Notes: generated from the sequence alone by a model not told the origin. Counted from the first letter of the stretch, positions 22,218 through 31,508 are shown. The stretch is 64,000 bases of DNA from Arthrobacter sp. TPD3018 (GCA_003075315.1 QDFQ01000003.1:62001-126000); one strand, 5' to 3'. Translations and numbers: made by a program.

Positions 22218-23204
22218 TCACGCAGCGAACAGCGACCGCCCCTTGCGCACCACGGTCCGCCCCGCCGCATCGGTCACCGCATAGGTAAAGCCGGGCAACA
22301 GGCAGAACGCCCCCACCTCGCCCTGCGGTGACAGCGCCAGGAAGCCCACCTGCACGCCCTTGATCGCATCGCCACGCAGCTTGGCGATATGCCGTACCAC
22401 TTCCTCGCAAGCCGCCTGCGGCGATAGCCCCGCTCGCATCGACGCCACGACCCGCGCGGTACCCGCGATCCGCGTCACTTCCTCGCCCAACCCCGTCGAG
22501 GTCGCCCCGCCGACGCCCGCCTCGACGTACAGGCCGCTACCGACCTGCGGCGAATCGCCGACCCGCCCGCGCATCTTGAACGCCATGCCCGACGTCGTGC
22601 AGGCCCCCGCCATCCGTCCCGCCGCGTCGCGCGCCAGCAACCCGATCGTGTCATGATCCAGCGCACCCCCCAGCGGGGCGCGGCGGTTCTCGATATTGGC
22701 GACCGGCCTATATTGCGACGTCTTCAGCCACTCGCGCCAAGCCTTCTCCGCCGGCGGTGTCAGCAGATTGACCTTCGGAAACCCCTGGTCCCGCGCGAAC
22801 CGCGTCGCGCCCTCGCCGACGATGAAAGTGTGCGGCGTCTTCTCCATCACCAGCCGTGCGACCGAAATGGCGTGGACGGTGTCCTCCAGCGCCGCGACCG
22901 CGCCGACCCCGCCGGCATCGTCCATGATCACCGCATCCAGCGTCACATGCCCGTCGCGATCGGGATAGCCGCCATAGCCGACCGAATGGTTCTCCGGATC
23001 CGCCTCCGGTACCATCGCCCCCGCCTCAACCGCGTCGAGCAACGTGCCCCCCGCCTTCATCCGCGCAAACGCCGCATCGTTCGCCGCCGCGCCGAAATCC
23101 CAGGTGGAGACGATCAGCGCGCGATCGGGGCTCGCCTGTGCGCTCGCTGCGCTGGCCAGGCCGGTCGCGGCCATGCCGCCAAGGAAGGTGCGTCGCGTCG
23201 TCAT
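22218..23204 (-). CDS. N4-(beta-N-acetylglucosaminyl)-L-asparaginase family Ntn-hydrolase
   Basis: Probably cleaves the amide of an asparagine or glycosyl-asparagine in the periplasm. The N-terminus has a twin-arginine signal (TRRTFLGG) followed by a hydrophobic stretch ending ASAQA. The family motif HDTIG places the autocatalytic nucleophile at Thr186; GDSPQVGSGLY and the GGATSTGLGEE stretch belong to the same glycosylasparaginase fold. The 328-residue precursor would split at Asp185/Thr186 into alpha and beta chains. It stands alone between the atp operon and priA. Isoaspartyl peptidase activity is an alternative. Confidence 0.92.
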   Translation of the reverse strand: MTTRRTFLGGMAATGLASAASAQASPDRALIVSTWDFGAAANDAAFARMKAGGTLLDAVEAGAMVPEADPENHSVGYGGYPDRDGHVTLDAVIMDDAGGVGAVAALEDTVHAISVARLVMEKTPHTFIVGEGATRFARDQGFPKVNLLTPPAEKAWREWLKTSQYRPVANIENRRAPLGGALDHDTIGLLARDAAGRMAGACTTSGMAFKMRGRVGDSPQVGSGLYVEAGVGGATSTGLGEEVTRIAGTARVVASMRAGLSPQAACEEVVRHIAKLRGDAIKGVQVGFLALSPQGEVGAFCLLPGFTYAVTDAAGRTVVRKGRSLFAA

Positions 23205-23217
23205 GCCATATCCCTTT

Positions 23218-23296
23218 CGTCACCCCGGGGTCGACCCGGGGTCCCGCTGTCGTCGGATAGCGTGGGAAGAAGCGGTACCCCGGGTCAAGCCCGGGG
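23218..23296. repeat. Palindromic repeat between priA and the asparaginase gene
   Basis: Begins CGTCACCCCGGGGTCGACCC and includes two internal hairpins (CCCCGGGTCGACCCGGGG type and CCCCGGGTCAAGCCCGGGG type). It is a diverged member of the window's palindromic family and fills the gap between the two same-strand genes. Confidence 0.65.
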
Positions 23297-23303
23297 CGGC
23301 GGT

Positions 23304-25484
23304 TCAGAGGAAGTTATACGGATCGACGTCCACCGTCACGCGCGCTTTCGCCGGCCAGTCGAGCCCGCCCAGCCAGTCGCGGATCACGTCCTGCACGTCG
23401 AGCGCCCGCCGGGCATGCACCAGCAGTCGATAGCGATGCCGCCCGCGCAGCATGGCGAGCGGGGCAGGGGCCGGGCCATAGACCGCCATGCCATCCACGC
23501 GCGGCGCGCTCTGCGCCACCGCCCGCGCCACCTCATGCGCGCACGCCTGCTCCTCCGACGATACGACGATCGCGGCATAGCGGCCAAAGGGCGGAGCGCC
23601 GGCATCGCGCCGCGCCTCGGTCTCCGCCTCGTAGAACGCCTCGGCATCCCCCGTGATCAGCGCCTGCATCACCTGCGCCGAGGGGCTGTGCGTCTGGATG
23701 AACACATGCCCCGGCTTGCTGCCACGCCCCGCACGCCCCGACACCTGCCGGATCTGCTGGAACGTCCGCTCCGCCGCCCGCAGGTCGCCGCCCTCCAGCC
23801 CCAGATCGGCATCGATCACGCCGACCAACGTCAGATTGGGAAAATGATAGCCCTTGGTCACCAGCTGCGTGCCGACGACGATATCGATATCGCCCGCCTC
23901 CATCCGCCCGACGAACTCCGCCGCCTTCGCCGGGGACCAGATCGTGTCACTGGTGACGACAGCGGTCTTCGCTTCGGGGAACAACGTCGCCACCTCGTCC
24001 GCGATGCGCTCGACGCCCGGCCCGCAGGCGACCAGGCTATCCTCCGCCTTGCACTCCGGGCAGGCGCGCGGGGTCGGCATCACATGCCCGCAATGGTGGC
24101 AGGCGAGCCGGCGGGTCAGCCGGTGCTCGACCATCCACGCGGTGCAATTGGGGCATTGGAAGCGGTGCCCGCAATTGCGGCACAGCGTCAGCGGCGCATA
24201 GCCACGGCGGTTCAGGAACAGCAGCGACTGCTCGCCCTTTTCGAACGTCTCGCGCAGCGCCGCCACCAGCTTCGGCGCGATCCACGTGCCGCGTTCGGGC
24301 GGATGCTGGATCAGATCGATCGCCTCGATCGTCGGCATCTCGGCCGGGCCATAGCGGCCGGGCAGCTTCAGTTCGGCATAGCGGCCCAGCGCCACCTGCT
24401 GCCGCGTTTCGATCGCCGGGGTGGCGCTGGCCAGGATCACCGGGCAGCCTTCGAACTTGCCGCGCATCACCGCGACGTCGCGGGCATGGTAATGGACGCC
24501 CTCTTCCTGCTTAAAGCTCGTCTCGTGCGCCTCGTCGACGACGATCAGGCCGAGGTTGCGATAAGGCAGGAACAGAGCGGACCGCGCGCCCACCGTCACC
24601 ACCGCCTCGCCACTCGCGATCGCGCGCCACGCCCGGCGCCGCTGGGTGGAGCGCAGCCCCGAATGCCACGCCACCGGCTCACAGCCGAAGCGGTCGTGGA
24701 AGCGCTTCAGGAACGGTTCGGTCAGCGCGATCTCGGGCAGCAGCACGAGGGTCTGCCGCCCCTGCCGGATCGCCTCGGCCACCGCCTCGAAATACACCTC
24801 GGTCTTGCCCGATCCGGTGACGCCGTCGAGCAACGTCGGGCGGAAGTCATGCGCCGCGACCCCGGCGACCAGCTCGTCCGCCGCCGCCTGTTGCGCCTCG
24901 GCGAGCGTCGGCGGACCGAAAGCGGGGTCGGGGTGCGGATAGGGGCTGTGGATATCGACGCTCACCGCCTCCAGCGCGCCGGCCTTCACCAGCCCACGTA
25001 CCACTGCGTCGGACACATCGGCCAGCGTAGCGAGCTCGCGGATCAGCCCCTGCCGGTCGCCGATCCGCTCGAGTGCCTGTTCGCGCTGCGGGGTGAGGCG
25101 CGGCGGCACCATGCCGGTGGCGCGATATTCGGTCGCGGTCCGCGCGCCCTCCAGCGCGGAAGTGGAGGCGAGCGCCATCCGCACCACCGCGGCCGGTGGC
25201 GCGAGATAATAGTCCGCGGTCCACTCGATCAGTCGGCGCAACGGCGCGGCGAGTGGCGGCACATTGACCACGCCGAGCAGCGGCCGCAGCCGGTTGTCGC
25301 CGACCTCCGCATCCGACGGCATGCGCTCGGGCTCCCACACCACGCCAAGCAACTGGCGCGGCCCCAGCGGCGCGATGACGACGGATCCCGGCTCGACATG
25401 CGAGCCCGCCGGCACGCGATAGTCGAGCGGGCCGAGCGCGGAATTGAGGACGAGAACGCGGGCGCGCGACGACATGGCGTCCAT
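23304..25484 (-). CDS. priA: Primosomal replication restart helicase PriA
   Basis: Restarts stalled replication forks. Of 726 residues, the N-terminus is the DNA-binding domain (LNSALGPLDYRVP), followed by helicase motif I GVTGSGKTEVY, motif II VVDEAHE with SFKQEEG, and eight zinc-binding cysteines in CRNCGHRFQCPNC and CHHCGHVMPTPRACPEC. Motifs V-VI are seen in TQLVTKGYHFPNLTLVGV and QQIRQVSGRAGR. ATG at 25484 or 25475 could start translation; neither has a strong ribosome site. It is transcribed alone. Confidence 0.97.
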   Translation of the reverse strand: MDAMSSRARVLVLNSALGPLDYRVPAGSHVEPGSVVIAPLGPRQLLGVVWEPERMPSDAEVGDNRLRPLLGVVNVPPLAAPLRRLIEWTADYYLAPPAAVVRMALASTSALEGARTATEYRATGMVPPRLTPQREQALERIGDRQGLIRELATLADVSDAVVRGLVKAGALEAVSVDIHSPYPHPDPAFGPPTLAEAQQAAADELVAGVAAHDFRPTLLDGVTGSGKTEVYFEAVAEAIRQGRQTLVLLPEIALTEPFLKRFHDRFGCEPVAWHSGLRSTQRRRAWRAIASGEAVVTVGARSALFLPYRNLGLIVVDEAHETSFKQEEGVHYHARDVAVMRGKFEGCPVILASATPAIETRQQVALGRYAELKLPGRYGPAEMPTIEAIDLIQHPPERGTWIAPKLVAALRETFEKGEQSLLFLNRRGYAPLTLCRNCGHRFQCPNCTAWMVEHRLTRRLACHHCGHVMPTPRACPECKAEDSLVACGPGVERIADEVATLFPEAKTAVVTSDTIWSPAKAAEFVGRMEAGDIDIVVGTQLVTKGYHFPNLTLVGVIDADLGLEGGDLRAAERTFQQIRQVSGRAGRGSKPGHVFIQTHSPSAQVMQALITGDAEAFYEAETEARRDAGAPPFGRYAAIVVSSEEQACAHEVARAVAQSAPRVDGMAVYGPAPAPLAMLRGRHRYRLLVHARRALDVQDVIRDWLGGLDWPAKARVTVDVDPYNFL

Positions 25485-25535
25485 ATGGGGGCTGATCGAC
25501 TCGACGGGAAGCGCCGGATTGCGACGCCCCGACGG

Positions 25536-26450
25536 CTAGGCGACGTCGTCGGCGCTCGCCGCGATCGTTTCCTGCCGCTGGCGCACCCGCTCGCGCCAGA
25601 CGATGATCAGGCCGCTGGCGATGATCACTGGCGCCCCGATCCATGTGGCGCTGCCGGGCAGCGTGTCGAAGATCAGCCACCCGAGCGCGGTCGCCCACAA
25701 CAGGCTGGAATAATCCATCGGCACCACCACCGACACCGGCCCCAGCTTCAACGAATTGGTCATCGCGATCTGCGCGCAGCCGCCCAGCACGCCGACCGCG
25801 GCGAGGCACGCCCAGTCGAAGGCGCTATGCCCTTGCGCGACCGGCACGTAGAACAGCGTCAACGGGACCAGCGACAGCGTCGAAAACCAGAAGACGGTGG
25901 TTAGTGCTGCCTCGGTCCGCCCGATCTGGCGCAGCAGGATGGTGACGCACGCCGTCCCGAACGCACCGCCCAGCGCGAAGGCCGCGCCGCCCAGCGGCAG
26001 GTGCCCGTCGTTCGCGGCAAGGCCCGGCGCCGCGACGATCAGCACGCCGGCGAACCCCGCCACCACCGCGCCCCAGCGCCACACCCCGGTCGGCTCGCGC
26101 AGCACCAGTGCGCCGAGGATCGTCGTGATCAGCGGCACGGTAAACCCGATCGTCGTCGCCTCGGCGAGCGGCAGCAGCACGATACCGTGGAAGGTCAGCG
26201 CCATCGCACTCAGCCCCACCACCGCCCGGGCGACATGCGCCGGCAGCCGCTGCGTCGCGACGCTCGTCATGCCGGGGCCGCTGGCGATGACGGCCGACAC
26301 CAGCAGCGCCGCGCCGAACTGGCGAAAGAACAGGATCTCGACCACGCTCGCACCGGCATGTTCGGCGAGCTTGATGCTCGCGTTCATCGCGGCAAAGAAC
26401 ACGACCGACAGCAGGCGCAGGCCGATCGCGGGCAGGATGCGGTCGTTCAT
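25536..26450 (-). CDS. EamA-family (DMT) transporter
   Basis: An inner-membrane exporter-type protein with ten predicted helices arranged as two EamA repeats of about 140 residues. ATG at 26450 (MNDRILPAIGLRLL) is chosen because the longer frame to 26522 runs into an intergenic palindrome. The first repeat contains SAMALTFHGIVLLPLAEATTIGF and the second ends with PMDYSSLLWATALGWLIFD, both typical. The C-terminus is a charged tail (WRERVRQRQE). Substrate unknown. It is upstream of priA on the same strand, 51 bases apart. Confidence 0.9.
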   Translation of the reverse strand: MNDRILPAIGLRLLSVVFFAAMNASIKLAEHAGASVVEILFFRQFGAALLVSAVIASGPGMTSVATQRLPAHVARAVVGLSAMALTFHGIVLLPLAEATTIGFTVPLITTILGALVLREPTGVWRWGAVVAGFAGVLIVAAPGLAANDGHLPLGGAAFALGGAFGTACVTILLRQIGRTEAALTTVFWFSTLSLVPLTLFYVPVAQGHSAFDWACLAAVGVLGGCAQIAMTNSLKLGPVSVVVPMDYSSLLWATALGWLIFDTLPGSATWIGAPVIIASGLIIVWRERVRQRQETIAASADDVA

Positions 26451-26516
26451 GCCGCGGGCTGTAGCGGGAAGTACCCGCCGGCGCATCGGTCTAGCTGCGG
26501 CACGGCCTGCTTTCTT

Positions 26517-26612
26517 CGTCATTCCCGCGCAGGCGGGAATCCAGACGCGCTACCCTTTCCGCTCCTGCCGGGAGCTCAGAGGTTATGGATTCCCGCCTGC
26601 GCGGGAATGACG
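26517..26612. repeat. Palindromic repeat upstream of proS
   Basis: Inverted repeat with arms CGTCATTCCCGCGCAGGCGG and CCGCCTGCGCGGGAATGACG, separated by about 55 bases. It lies between the divergent EamA gene and proS and ends about 65 bases before the proS start. Confidence 0.85.
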
Positions 26613-26676
26613 GGGAGAGTGGCGGAGCGACGTCTGGGCTGGCCTAATATCCAGATAGTGGATAATTCGCCCACCC

Positions 26677-28206
26677 ATGAAGCACGCTCTCCCCGTCACC
26701 CGCGACGCCGATTTCGCCGCCTGGTATCAATCCGTCATCACCGAGGCCGACCTCGCCGAGGAATCGGGCGTGCGCGGCTGCATGGTCATCCGGCCGTGGG
26801 GCTATGGCATCTGGGAGCGGATCCAGCGCCTGCTCGACGACCGGATCAAGGCGACGGGCCATGAGAATTGCTACTTCCCGCTCTTCATCCCGCTGTCCTA
26901 TTTCGAAAAGGAAGCCGAGCATGTTGAGGGCTTCGCCAAAGAGATGGCGGTCGTCACCCACCATCGCCTGATCCCCGACGGCCACGGCGGGCTGAAGCCC
27001 GATCCCGCCGCCAAGCTGGAAGAGCCTTTGGTCGTCCGCCCGACGTCGGAGACGGTGATCGGCACGGCGTTCGCGCGCTGGGTACAGTCGTGGCGCGACC
27101 TGCCCGTGCTGATCAACCAATGGGCGAACGTCGTGCGCTGGGAAATGCGGACGCGCATGTTCCTGCGCACCAGCGAATTCCTGTGGCAGGAGGGACATAC
27201 CGCCCACGCGACCGCCGACGAAGCGCGCGAAGAGACACGCAAGATGCTCGAAGTCTATCGCGACTTCGCCGAAACCTGTCTCGCGCTGCCCGTCGTCGCG
27301 GGTGAGAAGCCCGAAAACGAGCGCTTCCCTGGGGCGGTCGCGACCTACAGCATCGAGGCGATGATGCAGGACGGCAAGGCGCTGCAGGCGGGCACCAGCC
27401 ACTTCCTCGGCACCAATTTCGCCCATGCGCAGAACATCCGCTTCCAGAATGCCAGCGGCGAGCTGGAGCTGGCGAACACGACCAGCTGGGGCGTCAGCAC
27501 GCGCATGATCGGCGGCGTGATCATGGTGCATGGCGACGACGACGGGCTGCGCGTGCCGCCGCGCATCGCGCCGTGGCAGATCGTGATCGTGCCGATGCTG
27601 CGCGACCAGCCCGAGGACGAGGCGCTGATCGCCTACGCCAAGGACATCCAGTCGAACCTCGCCGGCCTGACCGCGCTGGGCGAGCCGGTGCGCGCATTGC
27701 TCGATCTCAAGCCCGCCAAGGCCGCGACGAAGCGCTGGGGCTGGGTGAAGAAGGGCGCGCCGATCGTGATCGAGATCGGCGGTCGCGACATGGCGGGCGG
27801 CAACGTCTCGGTGATCCGCCGCGACCGGCTGTACCGCGAGGACGGCAAGCTCGACGCGACCGTGATGCCGCGCGGCGATTTCGAGGCGGATGCGCCCGCA
27901 CTGCTCGCCGCGATCCAGCAGGCGCTGCACGAACAGGCGACGGCGCGGCTGAAGGCGGCGATCGTGCCGGCGGCGGACTTCGCCGCGGTCGAGGCCCATT
28001 TCGCCGAAGGGCAGAAGAACCCCGGCTGGGTCGAGGTGCAATGGTCGCGCCCCACCGGCGCCACACTCGACCAGGTGGTGGAGCGGCTGAAGGCGCTGAA
28101 GCTGACAATCCGCAACGCGCCGGGCGATCAGGCTCCGGCGGACGGCGCCTGCGTCTTCACCGGCGCGCCGGCCGTCGAACGCGTGCTGCTCGCGCGGGCG
28201 TATTGA
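26677..28206 (+). CDS. proS: Prolyl-tRNA synthetase of the archaeal/eukaryotic-like type
   Basis: Charges tRNA-Pro. The 509-residue protein has class II motif 2 (VVRWEMRTRMFLRTSEFLWQEGHTAH) and motif 3 region (TTSWGVSTRMIGG), an anticodon-binding domain (about 285-390) and a C-terminal domain that ends in a terminal Tyr (LARAY). There is no editing INS domain between motifs 2 and 3. This layout, with the C-terminal extension ending in Tyr, is that of archaeal-like ProRS rather than the usual proteobacterial form. Cysteines for zinc binding in the C-terminal domain are mostly absent. Confidence 0.95.
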   Translation: MKHALPVTRDADFAAWYQSVITEADLAEESGVRGCMVIRPWGYGIWERIQRLLDDRIKATGHENCYFPLFIPLSYFEKEAEHVEGFAKEMAVVTHHRLIPDGHGGLKPDPAAKLEEPLVVRPTSETVIGTAFARWVQSWRDLPVLINQWANVVRWEMRTRMFLRTSEFLWQEGHTAHATADEAREETRKMLEVYRDFAETCLALPVVAGEKPENERFPGAVATYSIEAMMQDGKALQAGTSHFLGTNFAHAQNIRFQNASGELELANTTSWGVSTRMIGGVIMVHGDDDGLRVPPRIAPWQIVIVPMLRDQPEDEALIAYAKDIQSNLAGLTALGEPVRALLDLKPAKAATKRWGWVKKGAPIVIEIGGRDMAGGNVSVIRRDRLYREDGKLDATVMPRGDFEADAPALLAAIQQALHEQATARLKAAIVPAADFAAVEAHFAEGQKNPGWVEVQWSRPTGATLDQVVERLKALKLTIRNAPGDQAPADGACVFTGAPAVERVLLARAY

Positions 28207-28243
28207 TCGGCAGGTCCGGGGAGGCCGTCACGCGCCCCGGAAA

Positions 28244-28327
28244 CGTCGCCCCAGCGACGACTGGGACCTCAAGCGCCTCCCGCCAGGTGCTGCAACGGGA
28301 AGATCCCGGCGTTCGCTGGGGGTGACG
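28244..28327. repeat. Degenerate palindromic repeat between proS and the ligase gene
   Basis: Begins CGTCGCCCCAGCGACGACTG and ends CGTTCGCTGGGGGTGACG; the two halves are partly complementary. It separates the two convergent genes and may act as a bidirectional terminator. Confidence 0.6.
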
Positions 28328-28362
28328 TCGGGTAGGGGCGGGCCTGTAATTCGCCCCCCGGC

Positions 28363-29958
28363 TTACGTCACCAGCCGCCGCAGCGTCTCGACCTGATCCG
28401 CCTCTGCGGCGGGCTTGTCGGTGCGGATACGGGCAATACGGGGGAAGCGCATCGCGACGCCCGACTTGTGCCGCGTGGACGTGTGGATCGAATCGAATGC
28501 GATCTCCAGCACCAACGTCTTTTCCACTTCGCGCACCGGCCCGAAGCGCTTCACCGTATGGCGGCGCACGAAGCTGTCGAGCATGCGCAACTCTTCGTCG
28601 GTAATCCCCGAATAGGCCTTGCCGACCGGCAGCAGTTCGCCCTCTTCGGTCCAGCAGCCGAAGGTGTAGTCGCTGTAATAGGACGATCGCCGCCCATTGC
28701 CGCGCTGCGCGTACATCATCACGCAATCGGCGGTCAGCGGATCGCGTTTCCATTTGTACCACAGGCCAGCGCGCCGCCCACCGACATAGGGGCTGTCGCG
28801 GCGTTTCAGCATCACGCCCTCGATCGCCGCATCGCGGGCGCCAGCGCGGATCGCTTCCAGCTCCGTGAAGCTGTCCGCGGCGATCACCTGACTGAGGTCG
28901 AAGCGATCGGGATCGAGCCGCGGCACGAACGCCTCCAGCCGCTCGCGCCGCGCATGCCAAGGCAGCTCGCGCAGATCCTCCGGCCCGTCGAACAGGATGT
29001 CGTAGAGGCGGACGAAGGCGGGATAGTCGGCCAGCATCTTCGCCGACACCTGCTTGCGCCCCAGCCGCTGTTGCAACGCGTTGAAGCTCGCCGCCCCGCC
29101 ACCGTCGTCAAGCGCACCGCCCTGAAATTCGCCCTTCACCAGCAACTCGCCATCGACCGTACCGGGGGTGGTGAAGGCCGCGGCGACGTCGGGAAAGCTG
29201 CCGGTCACGTCGTCGCCGGTGCGGCTGTACAAGCGCGTCTGCCCCGCGACATGCACGATCTGGACGCGAATGCCGTCCCATTTCCGTTCGGCGGCATAAT
29301 CGGCGAGGTCGACCTGCGCATCCTCCAGCCCGTGCGCGAGCATGAAGGGGCGGAAGACCGGCACGTCCGCCGGGGTCGGTTGCTCGCCAGTCCCCTCTGC
29401 CCAGGCGAACAGGCTGGCGTAGGGCGGCGACAGGCCGTGCCACACCTCCTCGACCGCATCGACATCCAGCCCGAACGCCTGCGCCAGCGCGGTCTTCGCG
29501 AGCCGCGCGGACACGCCGATACGCAGCCCCCCGGTCGCCATCTTGAGCAGCGCGAACCGCTCCTCCGCGTCCAGCCGGTCGAGCATGCCGGCGAGTACGG
29601 CAGGCGCATCGGAGCGCGACAGATGGCGCAACGCGTCGACCGCAGCGGTGATCGACAGTGGGCCGGCATCGGGCGGCGGCACCACCGGTGCGGGCCACAG
29701 CAGCGCGACCGTCTCGGCCGTGTCGCCGACATAGTCGCGGCTCATCCGGAACAGCACGGGGTCGACCCGCGCCTCGATGAGGGCTCGTATCTGCGCGGGC
29801 TTCACGCCGGGTAGGTCGAGGTCGCCGGTCAGCGCCGCCATCGCCCAGCCGCGATCGGGATCAGGCGTCGCATGCAGATAATCGACGATCAGCTTGAGCT
29901 TCGCATTGCGCCCCCGCGTATAGATCAGCGAATCGAGAAGCGCGGCAAAGGCTTGCAT
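28363..29958 (-). CDS. ATP-dependent DNA ligase (bacterial LigB/LigC-like, about 530 residues)
   Basis: Seals nicks using ATP. The nucleophile is Lys226 in ERKWDGIRVQI; downstream motifs include DGELLVKG, a motif IV-like EGVMLKR and the OB-fold entry WYKWKRDPLTADCVMM. The N-terminal 200 residues are the helical DNA-binding domain found in the ligases linked to DNA damage response clusters (with an Lhr-like helicase, an exonuclease and a phosphoesterase). Those partners are not adjacent here. ATG at 29958 (MQAFAALLDS) is chosen; ATG at 29973 is possible. A metallophosphoesterase gene is divergent 50 bases away but belongs to another subtype. Confidence 0.92.
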   Translation of the reverse strand: MQAFAALLDSLIYTRGRNAKLKLIVDYLHATPDPDRGWAMAALTGDLDLPGVKPAQIRALIEARVDPVLFRMSRDYVGDTAETVALLWPAPVVPPPDAGPLSITAAVDALRHLSRSDAPAVLAGMLDRLDAEERFALLKMATGGLRIGVSARLAKTALAQAFGLDVDAVEEVWHGLSPPYASLFAWAEGTGEQPTPADVPVFRPFMLAHGLEDAQVDLADYAAERKWDGIRVQIVHVAGQTRLYSRTGDDVTGSFPDVAAAFTTPGTVDGELLVKGEFQGGALDDGGGAASFNALQQRLGRKQVSAKMLADYPAFVRLYDILFDGPEDLRELPWHARRERLEAFVPRLDPDRFDLSQVIAADSFTELEAIRAGARDAAIEGVMLKRRDSPYVGGRRAGLWYKWKRDPLTADCVMMYAQRGNGRRSSYYSDYTFGCWTEEGELLPVGKAYSGITDEELRMLDSFVRRHTVKRFGPVREVEKTLVLEIAFDSIHTSTRHKSGVAMRFPRIARIRTDKPAAEADQVETLRRLVT

Positions 29959-30008
29959 GGGTAACGAACGCATGGCGCCGCCGAAGCGCTCCCGCTAGGA
30001 CCCGCATC

Positions 30009-30842
30009 GTGAAACGTCCGCTTCTCAGTGCCGCGCTGATCGTCGCCTTTATCGCCGGCGCCGTCTTCCTCATCGGCTATCTCAACGCCCGCGCCGATCC
30101 GGTCGTTCGGCGCGTGACGATGGCGCTGCCCGACTGGCCGGCCGGCAAACCGCCGATCACCATCGCGCTGATGAGCGATATCCACATGGAAAGCATGGCG
30201 ATGGACGAGGGGCGGCTCGCCCGCATCGTCGGGCAGGTCAATGCGCTCCACCCCGATCTGGTCGTGCTGGCCGGCGATTTCATCGAGGGGCGCGGCGCCG
30301 GCGAGGCGGAGCGGGCGATCCCGCTGCTGGCACGCCCGCTGTCGCAATTGAAGGCCCCGCTGGGGGTCGTCGCGGTGCTCGGCAATCACGATCACTGGAC
30401 CGATCCTGCGCCAATTGCAGCGATGTTGAGGCGGATCGGCGTCGTCGTGCTGGTCAATCAGGGTGAGGGGCTCGGGCCGCTCGCGCTCGGCGGCCTCGAC
30501 GATCCGGCGACGCATCACGATCGTATCGCCCCGACCGAGGCGGCGCTGGCGACGCTGGCAGGCGCTGGCGTGATGGTCGCGCATTCGCCCGATGTCGCGG
30601 TGAAGCTGTCGCGGCGCACGACCCTCCTGCTCGCCGGCCACACGCATTGCGGACAGGTGGTGCTGCCGCTGATCGGCGCGCCGGTCGAGGTGACCAACCC
30701 GCGCTATCGCTGCGGCATTGTGCGCGATCCGCATCGGCTGACGGTGGTGACGGCGGGGCTGGGCACCAGCAACCTGCCCATCCGCTTTGGCGCACCGCCC
30801 GACATGTGGCTGGTGGGAGTCGGTCCGATCCCCTCCCGCTAA
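30009..30842 (+). CDS. Membrane-anchored metallophosphoesterase (YkuE/YaeI-like)
   Basis: A 277-residue protein with an N-terminal membrane anchor (about residues 5-24) and a calcineurin-type phosphoesterase domain outside the membrane. All metal motifs are present: DIH (ALMSDIHMES), GDF (VLAGDFIEG), GNHD (VLGNHDHW), a His in VAHSPD and GHTH (LAGHTHCGQ). Related proteins hydrolyse UDP-linked lipid precursors or phosphodiesters, but the exact substrate is not clear. It is divergent from the DNA ligase; it lacks the features of the ligase-associated PdeM type, which has no membrane anchor. Confidence 0.92.
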   Translation: MKRPLLSAALIVAFIAGAVFLIGYLNARADPVVRRVTMALPDWPAGKPPITIALMSDIHMESMAMDEGRLARIVGQVNALHPDLVVLAGDFIEGRGAGEAERAIPLLARPLSQLKAPLGVVAVLGNHDHWTDPAPIAAMLRRIGVVVLVNQGEGLGPLALGGLDDPATHHDRIAPTEAALATLAGAGVMVAHSPDVAVKLSRRTTLLLAGHTHCGQVVLPLIGAPVEVTNPRYRCGIVRDPHRLTVVTAGLGTSNLPIRFGAPPDMWLVGVGPIPSR

Positions 30843-30863
30843 CAGCTGGACGCAGGGATCGAA

Positions 30864-30894
30864 CCGTCACCCCGGATCGAGTCCGGGGTGACGG
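30864..30894. repeat. Short palindromic repeat between convergent genes
   Basis: Perfect-looking hairpin CGTCACCCCGGA-TCGAG-TCCGGGGTGACG placed between the phosphoesterase and dps stops. It probably works as a terminator for both strands and is a minimal single-hairpin version of the window's repeat family. Confidence 0.85.
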
Positions 30895-30906
30895 AAAAAG
30901 TCGAGG

Positions 30907-31398
30907 TCAGCCCTTGCGGCTGGCTTCGAACAGGAACCAGGCACGCTCCTCGGCCTGATCGGTCCATTCGTCGACGATGCCGCTGGTCGCATTATCCTTG
31001 GCCGCTTCGGCCGCGTCCTTCACCGCGCGGAAGCTTTCGACCAGCTTCAGATTGTCCTCGCGCAGTTCGGCCAGCATCGCGCCCGCTTCGACGAAGTCCT
31101 TGTCGTTGTCGGCGATCGTCTGGCGGCGGCTGATGTCGCCGATCGAGCGCAACGTGACGTTGCCGGTTTTGCGCACGCGTTCGGCGATCGCGTCGGTCAC
31201 GCCCAGAATCTGGGCGGCCTGATCGTCGAGCAGCAGGTGATAGTCGCGGAAGTGCGGGCCGGACACGTGCCAGTGGAAGTTCTTGGTCTTCAGATACAGC
31301 GCATAGCAATCGGCGAGTGAGGCATTCAGCGCGTCGGCAACCGATCGCGTGTTCGACAGGTCGGTGGGGGTGCTGAGCGCCGGATTGACGTCGGGCAT
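30907..31398 (-). CDS. dps: Dps-family DNA-binding ferritin-like protein
   Basis: Stores iron and protects DNA under stress as a dodecamer. ATG at 31398 follows a strong CAGGAG site. The 163-residue protein carries the ferroxidase-site residues in KTKNFHWHVSGPHFRDYHLLLDDQ (His, His, Asp) and the conserved helix DISRRQTIADN. It lacks a long basic N-terminal tail, so DNA binding may be weak. Monocistronic; the adjacent minus-strand GDT1-like gene ends just upstream. Confidence 0.95.
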   Translation of the reverse strand: MPDVNPALSTPTDLSNTRSVADALNASLADCYALYLKTKNFHWHVSGPHFRDYHLLLDDQAAQILGVTDAIAERVRKTGNVTLRSIGDISRRQTIADNDKDFVEAGAMLAELREDNLKLVESFRAVKDAAEAAKDNATSGIVDEWTDQAEERAWFLFEASRKG

Positions 31399-31508
31399 GG
31401 GAAGCTCCTGACAGGAATGGGTTCGTTGCGGCAACGATCCGATAGCGCAAATGGTCCCATCCGCGTCCCGATTTTGCGTCAGGAATCATGGTCAGGCTGA
31501 TCGTGCGA

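Noticed and set aside
22653..25904. A 1083-codon open frame on the plus strand
   Set aside because: It is antisense to the asparaginase and priA genes. The high G+C third positions leave few stops on the other strand, and the translation is Arg/His/Ala-rich with no family resemblance.
30009..30842. Calling the phosphoesterase the ligase-associated PdeM
   Set aside because: It has a membrane anchor and YkuE-like motifs, which PdeM lacks.
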